Assembly (NCBI GenBank): GCA_020638695.1
Contig: JACKIB010000010.1
Span: 62,001 to 126,000 of the forward strand
DNA: 64,000 bases
Direction: 5' to 3'
Source: Planctomycetota bacterium
GTDB taxonomy: Bacteria > Planctomycetota > UBA1135 > UBA2386
Shown here: in pieces, positions 22,861 through 31,078 of the stretch
How the letters are laid out: each line of letters starts with the position of its first letter
Numbering within the stretch: the first letter of the stretch is position 1
The notes under the pieces: model-generated
Databases searched by the model: none
Seen by the model: only the letters and a program-made list of their open reading frames with translations
What the model was told of the DNA's origin: nothing
Position numbers and translations under genes: made by a program

Positions 22861-25332
22861 ATGACAGACAGCGGCCCTCAACCCCCCGTTCCCGACTACC
22901 CCAACCTCCTTCTCGAAAAGGAGATGCGGGAGAGCTACCTCAACTACTCGATGAGTGTGATCCTCAGTCGCGCGCTGCCGGACGCGCGCGACGGGCTCAA
23001 GCCGAGTCAGCGAAGGATCCTGGTCGCGATGCACGACCTGAACCTCGGGCCGCGCTCCAAGCATCGCAAGTGCGCGAAGATCTGCGGGGACACTTCCGGC
23101 AACTACCACCCGCACGGCGAATCGGTGGTGTACCCGACCCTGGTCGGCATGGCGCAGCCGTTCACCACGCGGTACCCGCTGGTCGACAGCCAGGGCAACT
23201 TCGGCGCGATCGACGGCAGTCCGCCGGCGGCGATGCGCTACACCGAGGCGCGGCTGGCCCAGCCGGCCACCGACCTGCTCGCCGACCTCGAGAAGAACAC
23301 CGTCGACGAGGTTTGGAACTACGACAACACCCGCAAGCAGCCAGTGGTGTTGCCGGGTCGATTCCCCAACCTGATCTGCAACGGCTCGACCGGCATCGCG
23401 GTCGGGATGGCGACCAGCCTTCCACCGCACAACCTCGGCGAGGTGGTCGGTGCGTTGAAGGCGATGCTCGACAAGCCGGAGATCACCCTGGACGAGCTGA
23501 TGCAGCACGTCCAGGGCCCTGATTTCCCGACCGGTGGCCAGATCATGGGGCGTGCGGGGATCCGCAACGCCTACGCCTCGGGGCGCGGCGCGGTGGTCGT
23601 GCGGTCGAAGTACCACGTCGAGGAGCGGGCCGGCCGTCGCCAGGTGGTGTTCACCGAGATCCCCTTCCAGGTGAAGGTGAACACGATCCTGGAGCGGATC
23701 GCCGTGCTGGCCAAGACCGGCCAGATCGACTCGATCGCCGACATCAACGACGAGACCAACGACCGCGTCGGACTGCGCATCGTGGTCGAGCTGAAGCGCG
23801 GCGTCGAGGACGAGTCGGTCACGGTCAACCAGCTGTTCAAGCTGTCGCCGCTGCAGAGCAAGTTCAGCATCATCAACCTAGCGATCGTCGATGGGCAGCC
23901 GCGCACACTCGGCCTGAAGGCGCTGCTGCAGTGCTACATCGACCACCGCATCGACGTGATCACGCGGCGCACGCGCTTCTTGTTGGAGAAGGCGGAGGCG
24001 CGGCTGCACATCATCGAGGGGCAGCTGATCGCGGTCGCCAACATCGACGAGGTGGTCGAGATCATCAAGACGTCGCGCAGCCCTGAGCACGCGCGCCATC
24101 GCTTGATGGAGCGGTTCGAGCTGACCGAGATCCAGGCGCGGTCGATCCTCGACATGCGGCTGGCCAAGCTCACCGGTCTCGAGATCGAGGCGTTGAAGAA
24201 GGAGCACGAAGACGTGCTCGAGGAGATCGCCGGCTATCGGCGGATCCTCGCGGAGCGTTCGGTTCTGCTCGGCCTGATCCGCGACGACCTCGACGAGATG
24301 GTCAAGTCGTTCGGCGACAAGCGCCGCACGATTCTGTCGGACGAGGAGGTCGGTGGCTTCGTCGACGAGGACCTGATCACCGAGGAGATGATGGTGGTCA
24401 CGGTCAGCCACGGCGGCTACATCAAGCGCACGGCCCTCGACCAGTACCGGGCGCAGGGCCGCGGCGGCAAGGGTGTGCAGGCCGGCGACACCAAGGAAGG
24501 CGACTTCCTGTCCCAGCTGTTCGTCGCCAGCACCCACGACTACTTCCTGTTCTTCTCCGATCGCGGGCGAGTCTACTGGCGCAAGGTCTACCAGCTGCCG
24601 CAGTTCGGCCGCACCGCGCGCGGCCGGGCGCTGGTCAACGTGGTCAAGACCCAGGTCGAGGGGGAGCGCATCACCCGAATCCTGCGCGTCGACACGTTCG
24701 ACGGCGATCGCTTCCTGCTCACCGCCACCGCCAAGGGGCTGATCAAGAAGACCCAGTTGTCCGCCTACGCGCGGCCGAAGAAGGGCGGGATCATCGCGGT
24801 CGGGCTCGAAGAGGACGACCGCTTGATCGGTGTCAGCCTCGCTTCTCCCGGTCAGTCGATCATCCTGGGGACCCGGGAGGGGATGTCGATCCGCTTCGAC
24901 GAGACCGACGTGCGGCCGATGGGCCGCAGCGCCCGCGGGGTGCGCGGCATCAAGTTGTCGGACGAGGACGAGGTGGTCGACATGGTGATCACCGACGATG
25001 ACCACACTTTGCTCACTGTTTGTGAGAACGGCTACGGCAAGCGCACGTCGCTTTCCGAGTACCGTCTGCAGGGTCGCGGTGGCAAGGGGATCATCGACAT
25101 TCGGACCAGCAAGCGGAACGGCAAGGTCGTCAACCTGCTCGCGGTCACCGACGCCGACGAAGTCATGCTGGTGACCCGTCAGGGTCAGATCGTGCGCACC
25201 CCGGCGAAGGGGATCAGCGTGATCGGTCGCGGCACCCAGGGGGTGCGCTGCATCACCCTCAACGACGCCGACGCGCTGGTCGCCTGCGCCAAGGTGCCCG
25301 CCGACGAAGAGGAGGAGCAGGGAGAGTCGTAG
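22861..25332 (+). CDS. gyrA: DNA gyrase subunit A (type IIA topoisomerase A subunit)
   Basis: 823 residues. The catalytic Tyr127 lies in AAMRYTEARL. The quinolone region reads NYHPHGESVVYPTLVGMAQ, with Ser88 at the place of E. coli Ser83 and Pro92 in place of Asp87. The C-terminal beta-pinwheel has GyrA-box-like motifs (RAQGRGGKGVQ and LQGRGGKGII), which favour gyrase over ParC. It forms the DNA-cleavage subunit and introduces negative supercoils with GyrB; gyrB is not in the window. The upstream 139 bp contain no obvious regulatory motif. Confidence 0.93.
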   Translation: MTDSGPQPPVPDYPNLLLEKEMRESYLNYSMSVILSRALPDARDGLKPSQRRILVAMHDLNLGPRSKHRKCAKICGDTSGNYHPHGESVVYPTLVGMAQPFTTRYPLVDSQGNFGAIDGSPPAAMRYTEARLAQPATDLLADLEKNTVDEVWNYDNTRKQPVVLPGRFPNLICNGSTGIAVGMATSLPPHNLGEVVGALKAMLDKPEITLDELMQHVQGPDFPTGGQIMGRAGIRNAYASGRGAVVVRSKYHVEERAGRRQVVFTEIPFQVKVNTILERIAVLAKTGQIDSIADINDETNDRVGLRIVVELKRGVEDESVTVNQLFKLSPLQSKFSIINLAIVDGQPRTLGLKALLQCYIDHRIDVITRRTRFLLEKAEARLHIIEGQLIAVANIDEVVEIIKTSRSPEHARHRLMERFELTEIQARSILDMRLAKLTGLEIEALKKEHEDVLEEIAGYRRILAERSVLLGLIRDDLDEMVKSFGDKRRTILSDEEVGGFVDEDLITEEMMVVTVSHGGYIKRTALDQYRAQGRGGKGVQAGDTKEGDFLSQLFVASTHDYFLFFSDRGRVYWRKVYQLPQFGRTARGRALVNVVKTQVEGERITRILRVDTFDGDRFLLTATAKGLIKKTQLSAYARPKKGGIIAVGLEEDDRLIGVSLASPGQSIILGTREGMSIRFDETDVRPMGRSARGVRGIKLSDEDEVVDMVITDDDHTLLTVCENGYGKRTSLSEYRLQGRGGKGIIDIRTSKRNGKVVNLLAVTDADEVMLVTRQGQIVRTPAKGISVIGRGTQGVRCITLNDADALVACAKVPADEEEEQGES

Positions 25333-25352
25333 CGACGGCTCCCGGCGCGGAC

Positions 25353-25436
25353 GCTCATGAGCAGCATCGCCAGTTCGAAGGTGGGTGCCGGCGAACGTGG
25401 TGGCAGGTTCTGCCCGGAGGCGGCGTGCGTCCCCGT
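25353..25436 (-). repeat. Degenerate remnant of repeat family B
   Basis: Read on the minus strand this matches the right half of B, including the GCCTCCGGGCAGAACCTGCC block and the end GCTGCTCATGAG, with many changes in between. It is followed at once by a remnant of family A. Confidence 0.5.
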
Positions 25437-25458
25437 TGCTGAGCCGGTGCCGCCGGCC

Positions 25459-25520
25459 GTCTCGTCGCAGATCTTCGCGAGCGAACCGCACGACCCGCTG
25501 ATGCTTGCGACGAACTTCGG
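25459..25520 (+). repeat. Degenerate remnant of repeat family A
   Basis: About 60 bp matching the right half of family A (GTCGCAG, then GCGAGCGAACCGCA and GCGACGAACTTCGG), without an intact terminal repeat. It lies 25 bp before the yqeY-type gene, so it may form part of its leader. Confidence 0.5.
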
Positions 25521-25544
25521 CGTCAACCCATCAGGTCGTGCACC

Positions 25545-25988
25545 ATGACCAGCCTGTCGGAGCGATTGACCGAGGACGTCAAGACCGCACTGCGCGCCGG
25601 GGACAAGCAGCGGCTGCAGGTGTTGCGCATGCTGGTGGCCTCGCTGCGTGAGGCTGCCGACGCCGCGCAGGGTTCACTCGGGCCGGCCGACGAGATCGCT
25701 GTGCTGACGCGTGCGGTCAAGAGCCGCAAGGAGTCGGTGGCGCAGGCGCTCGCTGCGGGGCGGCAGGAGTTCGCCGATGCCGAAGCGGCGGAGATCGAGA
25801 TCATCCACGGCTACCTGCCCCGGCAGTTGTCCGGCGACGAGTTGTTGGCGCGGGTCCGCGAAGTCGCCGCAGAGGTGGGCTACGGTGGGCCCAAGGACAC
25901 CGGCCGGTTCATGCAAGCGTGGATGTCGCGGTTTGCCGGTTGTGCGGACGGCCGCGACGTGCAGGCTGCGCTACGCGGCCTGAGCTGA
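25545..25988 (+). CDS. GatB/YqeY domain protein
   Basis: 147 residues, the normal size. Family hallmarks: MTSLSERLTEDVKTALRAGDKQRLQVLRML at the start, RKESVAQALAAGRQEFADAEAAEIEIIHGYLPRQLS in the middle and GPKDTGRFMQAWMSRF near the end. The YqeY domain is also found at the end of GatB, where it contacts tRNA; the stand-alone protein is poorly characterised. Cytosolic. Its promoter must lie in or next to the repeat remnants upstream. Confidence 0.9.
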   Translation: MTSLSERLTEDVKTALRAGDKQRLQVLRMLVASLREAADAAQGSLGPADEIAVLTRAVKSRKESVAQALAAGRQEFADAEAAEIEIIHGYLPRQLSGDELLARVREVAAEVGYGGPKDTGRFMQAWMSRFAGCADGRDVQAALRGLS

Positions 25989-26067
25989 CCCCCGCGGAAT
26001 CGCGGCACGCGCGCGCGGTGCGACTCCGCCGTTCGACGCGGCAGCGCGCGGCGATAGGATCGCGCCG

Positions 26068-26439
26068 ATGTCCTACCTGCGTCTCTCGTTCGTGTTCTTG
26101 TTCCTGTGCCTGGGCCAGAGCTGCGTGTTCCACTCGCATGCCACCGAGTGGAACGGTCGGGTCGGTCCCGACGGCAAGCCCGTCAAGCTGACGTCGACCA
26201 CCAAGGTCGGGCTGAAGTTCCTCGTCGCCCTGCCGTTCCTCGGCAACATGGAGATCGGCGGCCTGGTCGACGACATCACCCGCTCGGTGAAGGAGGACGG
26301 TGGCGACAAGGTCCGTGTGTTCCAGGCGGCGTCGGAGAACTACTGGTACGGCTTCCCGCCGTTCACCTGGATCCTGACGCCGGTGATCAGCACGGTCGCC
26401 GCCGAGTACGAAGCCGGCCCGCCGAAGACCGGGCAGTGA
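26068..26439 (+). CDS. Small lipoprotein (hypothetical)
   Basis: 123 residues with a type II signal peptide (SFVFLFLCLGQSC, Cys at about 19). No family recognised. A weakly hydrophobic stretch (VGLKFLVALPFLGNMEIGG) and an aromatic segment (ENYWYGFPPFTWILTPVIS) suggest contact with a membrane. It precedes another lipoprotein gene by 60 bp in the same direction. Confidence 0.7.
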   Translation: MSYLRLSFVFLFLCLGQSCVFHSHATEWNGRVGPDGKPVKLTSTTKVGLKFLVALPFLGNMEIGGLVDDITRSVKEDGGDKVRVFQAASENYWYGFPPFTWILTPVISTVAAEYEAGPPKTGQ

Positions 26440-26499
26440 GGTGGCATCGGGGGGCGGCCACGGGCGCGCGCCGCGGGCGCTGGCTATGATCCGGACTCC

Positions 26500-27138
26500 A
26501 TGAAGACGTCCACCTCGATCCTCCTCGCGGTTTTCGCGTTCGCCGCGTGCAGCGAAACCGCGCCCGTCAACTCCCCGGCGCCCAAGAAGAGCAGCGGACC
26601 AGCCGCTGCCGCGGGCACCAACGCGACCAGTCAGCCCTCCACCGCAGAGCCGAAGAAGGAGGCCACGCCGGCGCCGGCGGCCAGCCAACCGGCCGAGAAG
26701 AAGGTCGATCCCAAGGTCGGGTTGGTGCCGCGCATGGCGGATCCCGGCTACGACTACTTCGGAGACGGAGTGGCGAAGGATGGCGACGCGATCTCGGTCG
26801 CCGCGCTGGCGGGCAAGGCCAAGGATCACGCCGGCAAGCGGGTTCGCCTCTCCGGCACCGTCCAGTCGGTGTGCAAGAAGAAGGGCTGCTGGATGGTGCT
26901 CGCCGCGGGCGACGACAAGGTCCGGGTGAAGTTCAAGGACTACGGTTTCTTCATGCCGCTCGACTGCGAGGGTCGCGAGTGCATCCTCGAGGGCACCTTC
27001 GCGGTTCAGGAAGTGTCCATCGCGATGCGCAAGCACCTGCTCGAGGACGCGGGCAAGCACGACGAGGCGGCGAAGATCGACAAGCCGACCCAGGAGATGT
27101 CGGTGGTCGCCGAAGGCGTGGCGATGCGCAAGCGCTAG
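26500..27138 (+). CDS. DUF4920 domain lipoprotein
   Basis: 212 residues. The N-terminus is a lipoprotein signal (ILLAVFAFAACSE), followed by a low-complexity Pro/Ala/Lys linker (about 22-75). The DUF4920 domain has the family signature around VRLSGTVQSVCKKKGCWM, then VRVKFKDYGFFMPLDCEG. The two Cys in VCKKKGCW are typical of this family and may be redox-active or metal-binding. DUF4920 is described only as an OB-like domain; function unknown. Confidence 0.8.
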   Translation: MKTSTSILLAVFAFAACSETAPVNSPAPKKSSGPAAAAGTNATSQPSTAEPKKEATPAPAASQPAEKKVDPKVGLVPRMADPGYDYFGDGVAKDGDAISVAALAGKAKDHAGKRVRLSGTVQSVCKKKGCWMVLAAGDDKVRVKFKDYGFFMPLDCEGRECILEGTFAVQEVSIAMRKHLLEDAGKHDEAAKIDKPTQEMSVVAEGVAMRKR

Positions 27139-27146
27139 CCGAACGC

Positions 27147-27250
27147 TGATGAACTGCGTCGCGAGATCGTGCCAGGTCGTCGCCGGCAAGGTGAGCGGCA
27201 GGTTCCGCACGGAGACAGCGTGCCAACCCGTCGAGGAGCAGGTTCCGACC
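27147..27250 (-). repeat. Diverged repeat of family B
   Basis: Read on the minus strand it follows B from CAGAACCTGCTCC-like sequence through a CTCCG/GAACCTGCC block to GCACGATCTCGCGACGC. It lies directly before two family A copies, so this gap is built largely of repeats. Confidence 0.6.
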
Positions 27251-27297
27251 TCGCCGCTGCTGACATCGCTCTGGCGGGCCACTTTCGACCGGTCGGT

Positions 27298-27466
27298 CTA
27301 GTGGGGTGTGTCCGAAGTTGGTCACACAAGTCGCCGGCCCTACGGCCCGCTCGCGGCGTCGCAGCTCCTCAGCTTGTCCACCAACAAGCCGTGTCGTCGC
27401 AGCTCCTTGCGAGCGAACCGCATGACTCGACGATTCATGCAACGAACTTCGGAGACACCCCACTAG
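27298..27466. repeat. Repeat family A, copy 2
   Basis: 169 bp, CTAG-bounded, about four mismatches from copy 1 in the whole length, one of them in the right terminal repeat (GGAGACACCCC). It abuts copy 3, sharing the CTAG at 27463-27466. Confidence 0.88.
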
Positions 27467-27616
27467 TGGGGTGTCTCCGATCTCGCCGGCCCTGCGGCCC
27501 GCTCCCGGCGTCGCTGCTCCTCAGCTTGTCCACCAACAAGCCGTGTGGTCGCAGCTCCTTGCGGGCGAACGGCACGTCTCGACGACTTGTGCAACGAACT
27601 TCGGACACACCACTAG
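27463..27616. repeat. Repeat family A, copy 3 (shorter variant in tandem)
   Basis: 154 bp between CTAG sites. It lacks about 15 bp after the left end (the GAAGTTGGTCACATAAG segment) and has several substitutions. The right end is GAACTTCGGACACACCACTAG with one C lost. It shares its left CTAG with copy 2. Start of the downstream gene is 27 bp away. Confidence 0.85.
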
Positions 27617-27643
27617 CCTGACCGGCCCGGAGCCAAGAACTCG

Positions 27644-29338
27644 ATGCGCGCCTTCGTCGTCGGGCTCGGGCTGCTCGCCGGGCTGCTGTCGCTGATCGGA
27701 CTGTGGTGGTGGCTCGGTCGCGGCGCCGCTCCCTCGGTGCCCCAGGGGCTCGCCGCGGACACGCCGACGGTGCGGGTCGGCACGTCGGGCAACCCCGAGC
27801 TCGAGGTGCGTTCCCCTGCGCCGACTTCCCCCGAAGCCGCAGGTCGACCGCTGCGCTACCGCTTGGTCGATGCGCGCAACAACACCCCGGTCGCCGGCGC
27901 GCGCATCTGTCGCGCGCGAGACGGTGAAGTCCTGGCCACGTCGGATGCCGAGGGGTTCGCCGAGGTCCGTGGTGCGGCACTCAACACGCTGGTGTTCGTG
28001 GCCGACGGCTACCTACTGACCCACTACTTCGACCGCCGGCCGCTCGCCGAGCAGCTGCTCCGTGCGGCGCCAAAACGCGGCCACGTGCGCGTGCTGCTGG
28101 ATCGCGACGACCTCATGGTGCCCTGTCGGTTGCGGTTCATGACTACGGCCGGCACCGCCGCAAACGGCGTGGAGTTCCAGATCCTGAGCCTCGACGACCC
28201 GGCGCCGCACTCGGGCTCGGTGCCGACGGCGCGGCTCGGCCACATCCAGGTCGACCCGGAGCTGCGCGCCGCCTGGCAGCGCCACCGCCTCCTCGGCACC
28301 CTGACACGACCGCGCTTCCCGGTCGCCGCGCTGCACTTCGGACGTGACAGCCGCGCGACGACCTACCGCTGCGACGCCGCGACCACGGTGCGCTTTCTCG
28401 CTGGCGGGGTGTACCGCGTCGATGCCCGCGCCGCCGGGGAGCTCGCCCACCAGATGATCGAGGTCGCCGACTCGGGCCGCGGCGAGGTCACCGTGCAGCT
28501 GCGCCCCGGCGTGTGGCTCACCGGCCAGGTGCGTGGCGGCGCCGAGAATCGTCCGGTGGGTGCGGCGATGGTGGTGGCGCTACGCGATGGCCGGATCGTG
28601 GTCAGCGGCGAGACCGACGCAGGGGGTCGCTTTCGCCTGGGCCCCACGCCGGACAAACTGCTGCGGTTGGAGGTGCGCCACCAGGCGTTCGAGCCCTTGG
28701 TGGTGGAGAACGTGCGCCCCGGCACCGACGCCGTCCACGTGTTGACGCCGCTGCCCGAACACCCGGTGCGCGGCGTCGTGCGCCGCCGCCCGGCGCGGAC
28801 TCCGGTGGCCGGTGCCGAGGTGCGTCTGTTGGGCGAGCAAGGCGTCGTGGTGAAGACACGCACCGACGCGTCGGGGTCCTTCGAGCTGCGCTCGTTCCTC
28901 ATCGAGCCGACCGTCGAAGTGGTCGCGGTCGGGTTTCTCGACTACCAGGAGGCGCTGAACGCCAACGGTTCGCCGCGGACCTTCGACCTGATCCCCGCCC
29001 AGCCAGAAGAACGGCAGCGCGTCGGGCTGACCGCCTTGGTCATCGGGACGGTGCTCGACGCGGCGAGCCACCCCGTGAAGAACTGTCCGGTCCACGTGCA
29101 GCCGGTCACGCCGTGGACGCCCAGTGGCATCGAGGGTCGACGCATCCTGCGCGGTGGCCTGTTGCCGTTCCAGCAGATGGTGGTCACCGGCCCGGACGGT
29201 GCGTTTCGCGTCGAGTGGCCGCGGTCCGAAGCGCTGCGCTTGATCGCGGTGCAGGGTGCCGTGACGGAGGAGCAGGGCAAGCTGGTCGACGTCGTGGTGG
29301 GGAAGCGCCATCAGCTCGTGTTGCACCCAGGGCAGTAG
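27644..29338 (+). CDS. Membrane-anchored protein with carboxypeptidase-regulatory-like domains
   Basis: 564 residues. One N-terminal membrane segment (VVGLGLLAGLLSLIGLWWWLG) without a clear cleavage site. At least three beta-sandwich repeats of the carboxypeptidase-regulatory-like type follow: LVDARNNTPVAGARICRARDGEVLATSDAEG-type, then NRPVGAAMVVALRDG...GETDAGGRFRLGP, and VRGVVRRRPARTPVAGAEVRLLGE...TDASGSFELRS. Such repeats usually mediate adhesion or receptor assembly at the cell surface. No catalytic domain is seen. The NUDIX gene starts 14 bp downstream, so the two may be co-transcribed. The gap upstream is filled by repeats A2 and A3. Confidence 0.8.
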   Translation: MRAFVVGLGLLAGLLSLIGLWWWLGRGAAPSVPQGLAADTPTVRVGTSGNPELEVRSPAPTSPEAAGRPLRYRLVDARNNTPVAGARICRARDGEVLATSDAEGFAEVRGAALNTLVFVADGYLLTHYFDRRPLAEQLLRAAPKRGHVRVLLDRDDLMVPCRLRFMTTAGTAANGVEFQILSLDDPAPHSGSVPTARLGHIQVDPELRAAWQRHRLLGTLTRPRFPVAALHFGRDSRATTYRCDAATTVRFLAGGVYRVDARAAGELAHQMIEVADSGRGEVTVQLRPGVWLTGQVRGGAENRPVGAAMVVALRDGRIVVSGETDAGGRFRLGPTPDKLLRLEVRHQAFEPLVVENVRPGTDAVHVLTPLPEHPVRGVVRRRPARTPVAGAEVRLLGEQGVVVKTRTDASGSFELRSFLIEPTVEVVAVGFLDYQEALNANGSPRTFDLIPAQPEERQRVGLTALVIGTVLDAASHPVKNCPVHVQPVTPWTPSGIEGRRILRGGLLPFQQMVVTGPDGAFRVEWPRSEALRLIAVQGAVTEEQGKLVDVVVGKRHQLVLHPGQ

Positions 29339-29352
29339 CCTATGGTGCTCCC

Positions 29353-29901
29353 ATGAGCGTGGACCCCTGGGCGACCCTGAGCGACGAGCGGCTGCTGAAG
29401 TACAAGGTATTCGACGTGCGCAAGACGACCCGGCGCTCGCCGCGCACCGGCGAGGACATCGGGTTCTTCGTGATCGACACGTTGGACTGGGTCAACGTCG
29501 TGGCGTTCACCCCCGAGCACGAGCTGCTGATGATCCGGCAGTACCGCCACGGCTCGCGCGACGTCACTCTGGAGATCCCCGGCGGCGTGGTGCACGAGGG
29601 GGAGGACCTCGCCCTCGCGGCGATGCGCGAGCTCCGGGAAGAGACCGGCTACCGTGCGGAGCGCGTGGTGCGGATCGGGTCGGTGAGCCCCAACCCGGCG
29701 TTGTTCACCAACGCGTGCGCCACCTACTTGGCGGAGGGCTGTCAGCCCGATGGTGAGCTCATCCAGGACCCAGGCGAGGACATCGAGGTGGTGCGCGTGC
29801 CGTGGGTGGAGGTCGAACGGATGGTCGGGCGGGGCGAGATCAGCCACGCGCTGGTGGTGGCCGGGTTGTATTTCTACCGGCTGCACGCCGCGCCGCGCTG
29901 A
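29353..29901 (+). CDS. NUDIX hydrolase, ADP-ribose pyrophosphatase-like
   Basis: 182 residues from the ATG at 29353. The NUDIX box is complete: GGVVHEGEDLALAAMRELREETGY at about 78-101 (shown as GGVVHEGEDL then REETGY). The strand WVNVVAFTPEHELLMIRQYRHG precedes it, as in ADP-ribose and related sugar-nucleotide pyrophosphatases of the NudF type. It hydrolyses nucleoside diphosphate-X compounds; the substrate is not certain. The start lies 14 bp after the surface protein gene. Confidence 0.88.
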   Translation: MSVDPWATLSDERLLKYKVFDVRKTTRRSPRTGEDIGFFVIDTLDWVNVVAFTPEHELLMIRQYRHGSRDVTLEIPGGVVHEGEDLALAAMRELREETGYRAERVVRIGSVSPNPALFTNACATYLAEGCQPDGELIQDPGEDIEVVRVPWVEVERMVGRGEISHALVVAGLYFYRLHAAPR

Positions 29902-29986
29902 ACGCGAATCGGCTGCGTGCGGGGGGGCTGCGGCCTGACGACCCACTCCCGGGACCTGTGCTCGTCAAGCTGCCAGAGCCCTGTGC

Positions 29987-30505
29987 TCAGCGATCGAGCC
30001 TGGCGATCGCGTCCTCGAGGGCGCGTTCCAACGGTGGATTGGCGCCTCGACACGCTTCGAGCACCTTGCGCGATCCGGCGACGTACTCCCGCTGCCGCGT
30101 CGCGTCGAACCCGCGCATGTCGGTGAGGTTATCGAGTCGATCGGCGAGGCGGATCGCCTTCGCGGCGGCAGGGGCACTCCGGATGCGGTCGATGATCTCC
30201 TGTCTCCGGGCGGGCTTGGGTAGCCGCATGTCGCCACTCAGCACCGCGACCAAGTTCGCGACCTCGGCACCGAATCGATGCTCGATGTTGGACCACTCGC
30301 ACTCGGTGTCCTCGATCAGGTCGTGCAGCAGCGCGGCGATGACGACATCCATGTCGTGGATGCCACCGATGCTGCGGATGCTCTCCGCTACGCGGATCGG
30401 GTGCGCGATGTACGGGGAGCCATCGCGGCGCCGCTGGTTGCCGTGCTTCTCGATCGCGTAGAGCACCGCCTCGGCGTAGCGGCGATGGGGTTCCTGTTCG
30501 GACAT
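29987..30505 (-). CDS. HD-domain hydrolase, Mesh1/small alarmone hydrolase-like
   Basis: 172 residues from the ATG at 30505. Metal ligands of the HD fold are visible: His in KHGNQRRRDGSPYIAHPIRVA, HD in AALLHDLIEDTE, and a late Asp in IRLADRLDNLTDM. The overall pattern (KHxxQRRxDGxPYIxHP, ALLHDxxEDT, KxADxxxNL) is that of the RelA/SpoT hydrolase domain and stand-alone Mesh1. No synthetase or TGS domain. Probable role: hydrolysis of (p)ppGpp or a related 3'-phosphate such as that of NADPH (family knowledge). Monocistronic; converges with the NUDIX gene. Confidence 0.8.
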   Translation of the reverse strand: MSEQEPHRRYAEAVLYAIEKHGNQRRRDGSPYIAHPIRVAESIRSIGGIHDMDVVIAALLHDLIEDTECEWSNIEHRFGAEVANLVAVLSGDMRLPKPARRQEIIDRIRSAPAAAKAIRLADRLDNLTDMRGFDATRQREYVAGSRKVLEACRGANPPLERALEDAIARLDR

Positions 30506-30524
30506 GGTCCCGCGCCACAATACT

Positions 30525-30615
30525 GGGAGTCTGCGCCACGGAATGACAATCCATGAGATCCGCGCCTTCCAGCACCCGTCACCCCCCGAAAGCTCCGCCG
30601 AGTCCACCAATTCGG
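30525..30615 (-). repeat. Repeat family C, copy 2
   Basis: 91 bp, inverted relative to copy 1 at 15378-15468. The plus strand reads an ATG at 30543 followed by TIHEIRAFQHPSPPES, almost the peptide of the other copy. It begins 20 bp upstream of the HD hydrolase start and may carry its promoter. Confidence 0.75.
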
Positions 30616-31078
30616 CTGCGGGGCAGCGATCCGAGCAACCATCGCAGTGGACCCGCCAGCGAGCGGGGAGCGGGACGATCCGAATCGGCCGGGGCCCGCC
30701 GAACTCGCGACCCACGCGGAATCGCAGTGTGTGTGCGAGCTGCGCAGCACGCCGCGTGATCAGTCGTGGGGCGAGGCGTCTCCTCGGCCAGGTCCGCACC
30801 TTCGGCGCGAACGGGCACCGAGGCCGCAGGGCTCGGTCGGCGGATCATGCGGTCCGTCGCGAGGATCCGCGATCACGCGCCGGTCGGTGCCGAGCAGAGG
30901 AGCCGCGAGGTCGGTAGCGGGCAAGGCCGGCGACATATCTGGCGAAGTTCGGCGGCGCCCCAGTACGATTCAAGCGACGATGGCAAGGGTGTGTCGGTGC
31001 GTTCCCCGGAACTCGGGCCATCCGGGGGCGGCGCCGCTTCACTCCCTCGCCGGTGTCGGTCGAACCATCATCAGTCCC
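30616..31078. other. Long intergenic region without recognised gene
   Basis: 463 bp between repeat C2 and the flippase gene. Open frames run through it, but their composition (Arg/Pro/Ser-rich, irregular third positions) does not look coding. No hairpin terminator, RNA gene or repeat could be recognised. It should contain the flippase operon promoter. Confidence 0.5.

Noticed and set aside
23878..25491. 537-codon open frame antisense to gyrA
   Set aside because: gyrA is unambiguous; the antisense frame has no recognisable domain.
27463..27616. Tandem A2/A3 as an insertion sequence with a transposase
   Set aside because: The elements are too short to encode a transposase and no transposase motif is found in any frame.
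30616..31078. N-terminal extension of the flippase through the long intergenic frame
   Set aside because: The extension is low-complexity and lacks similarity; the ATG at 31079 begins a typical flippase N-terminus.
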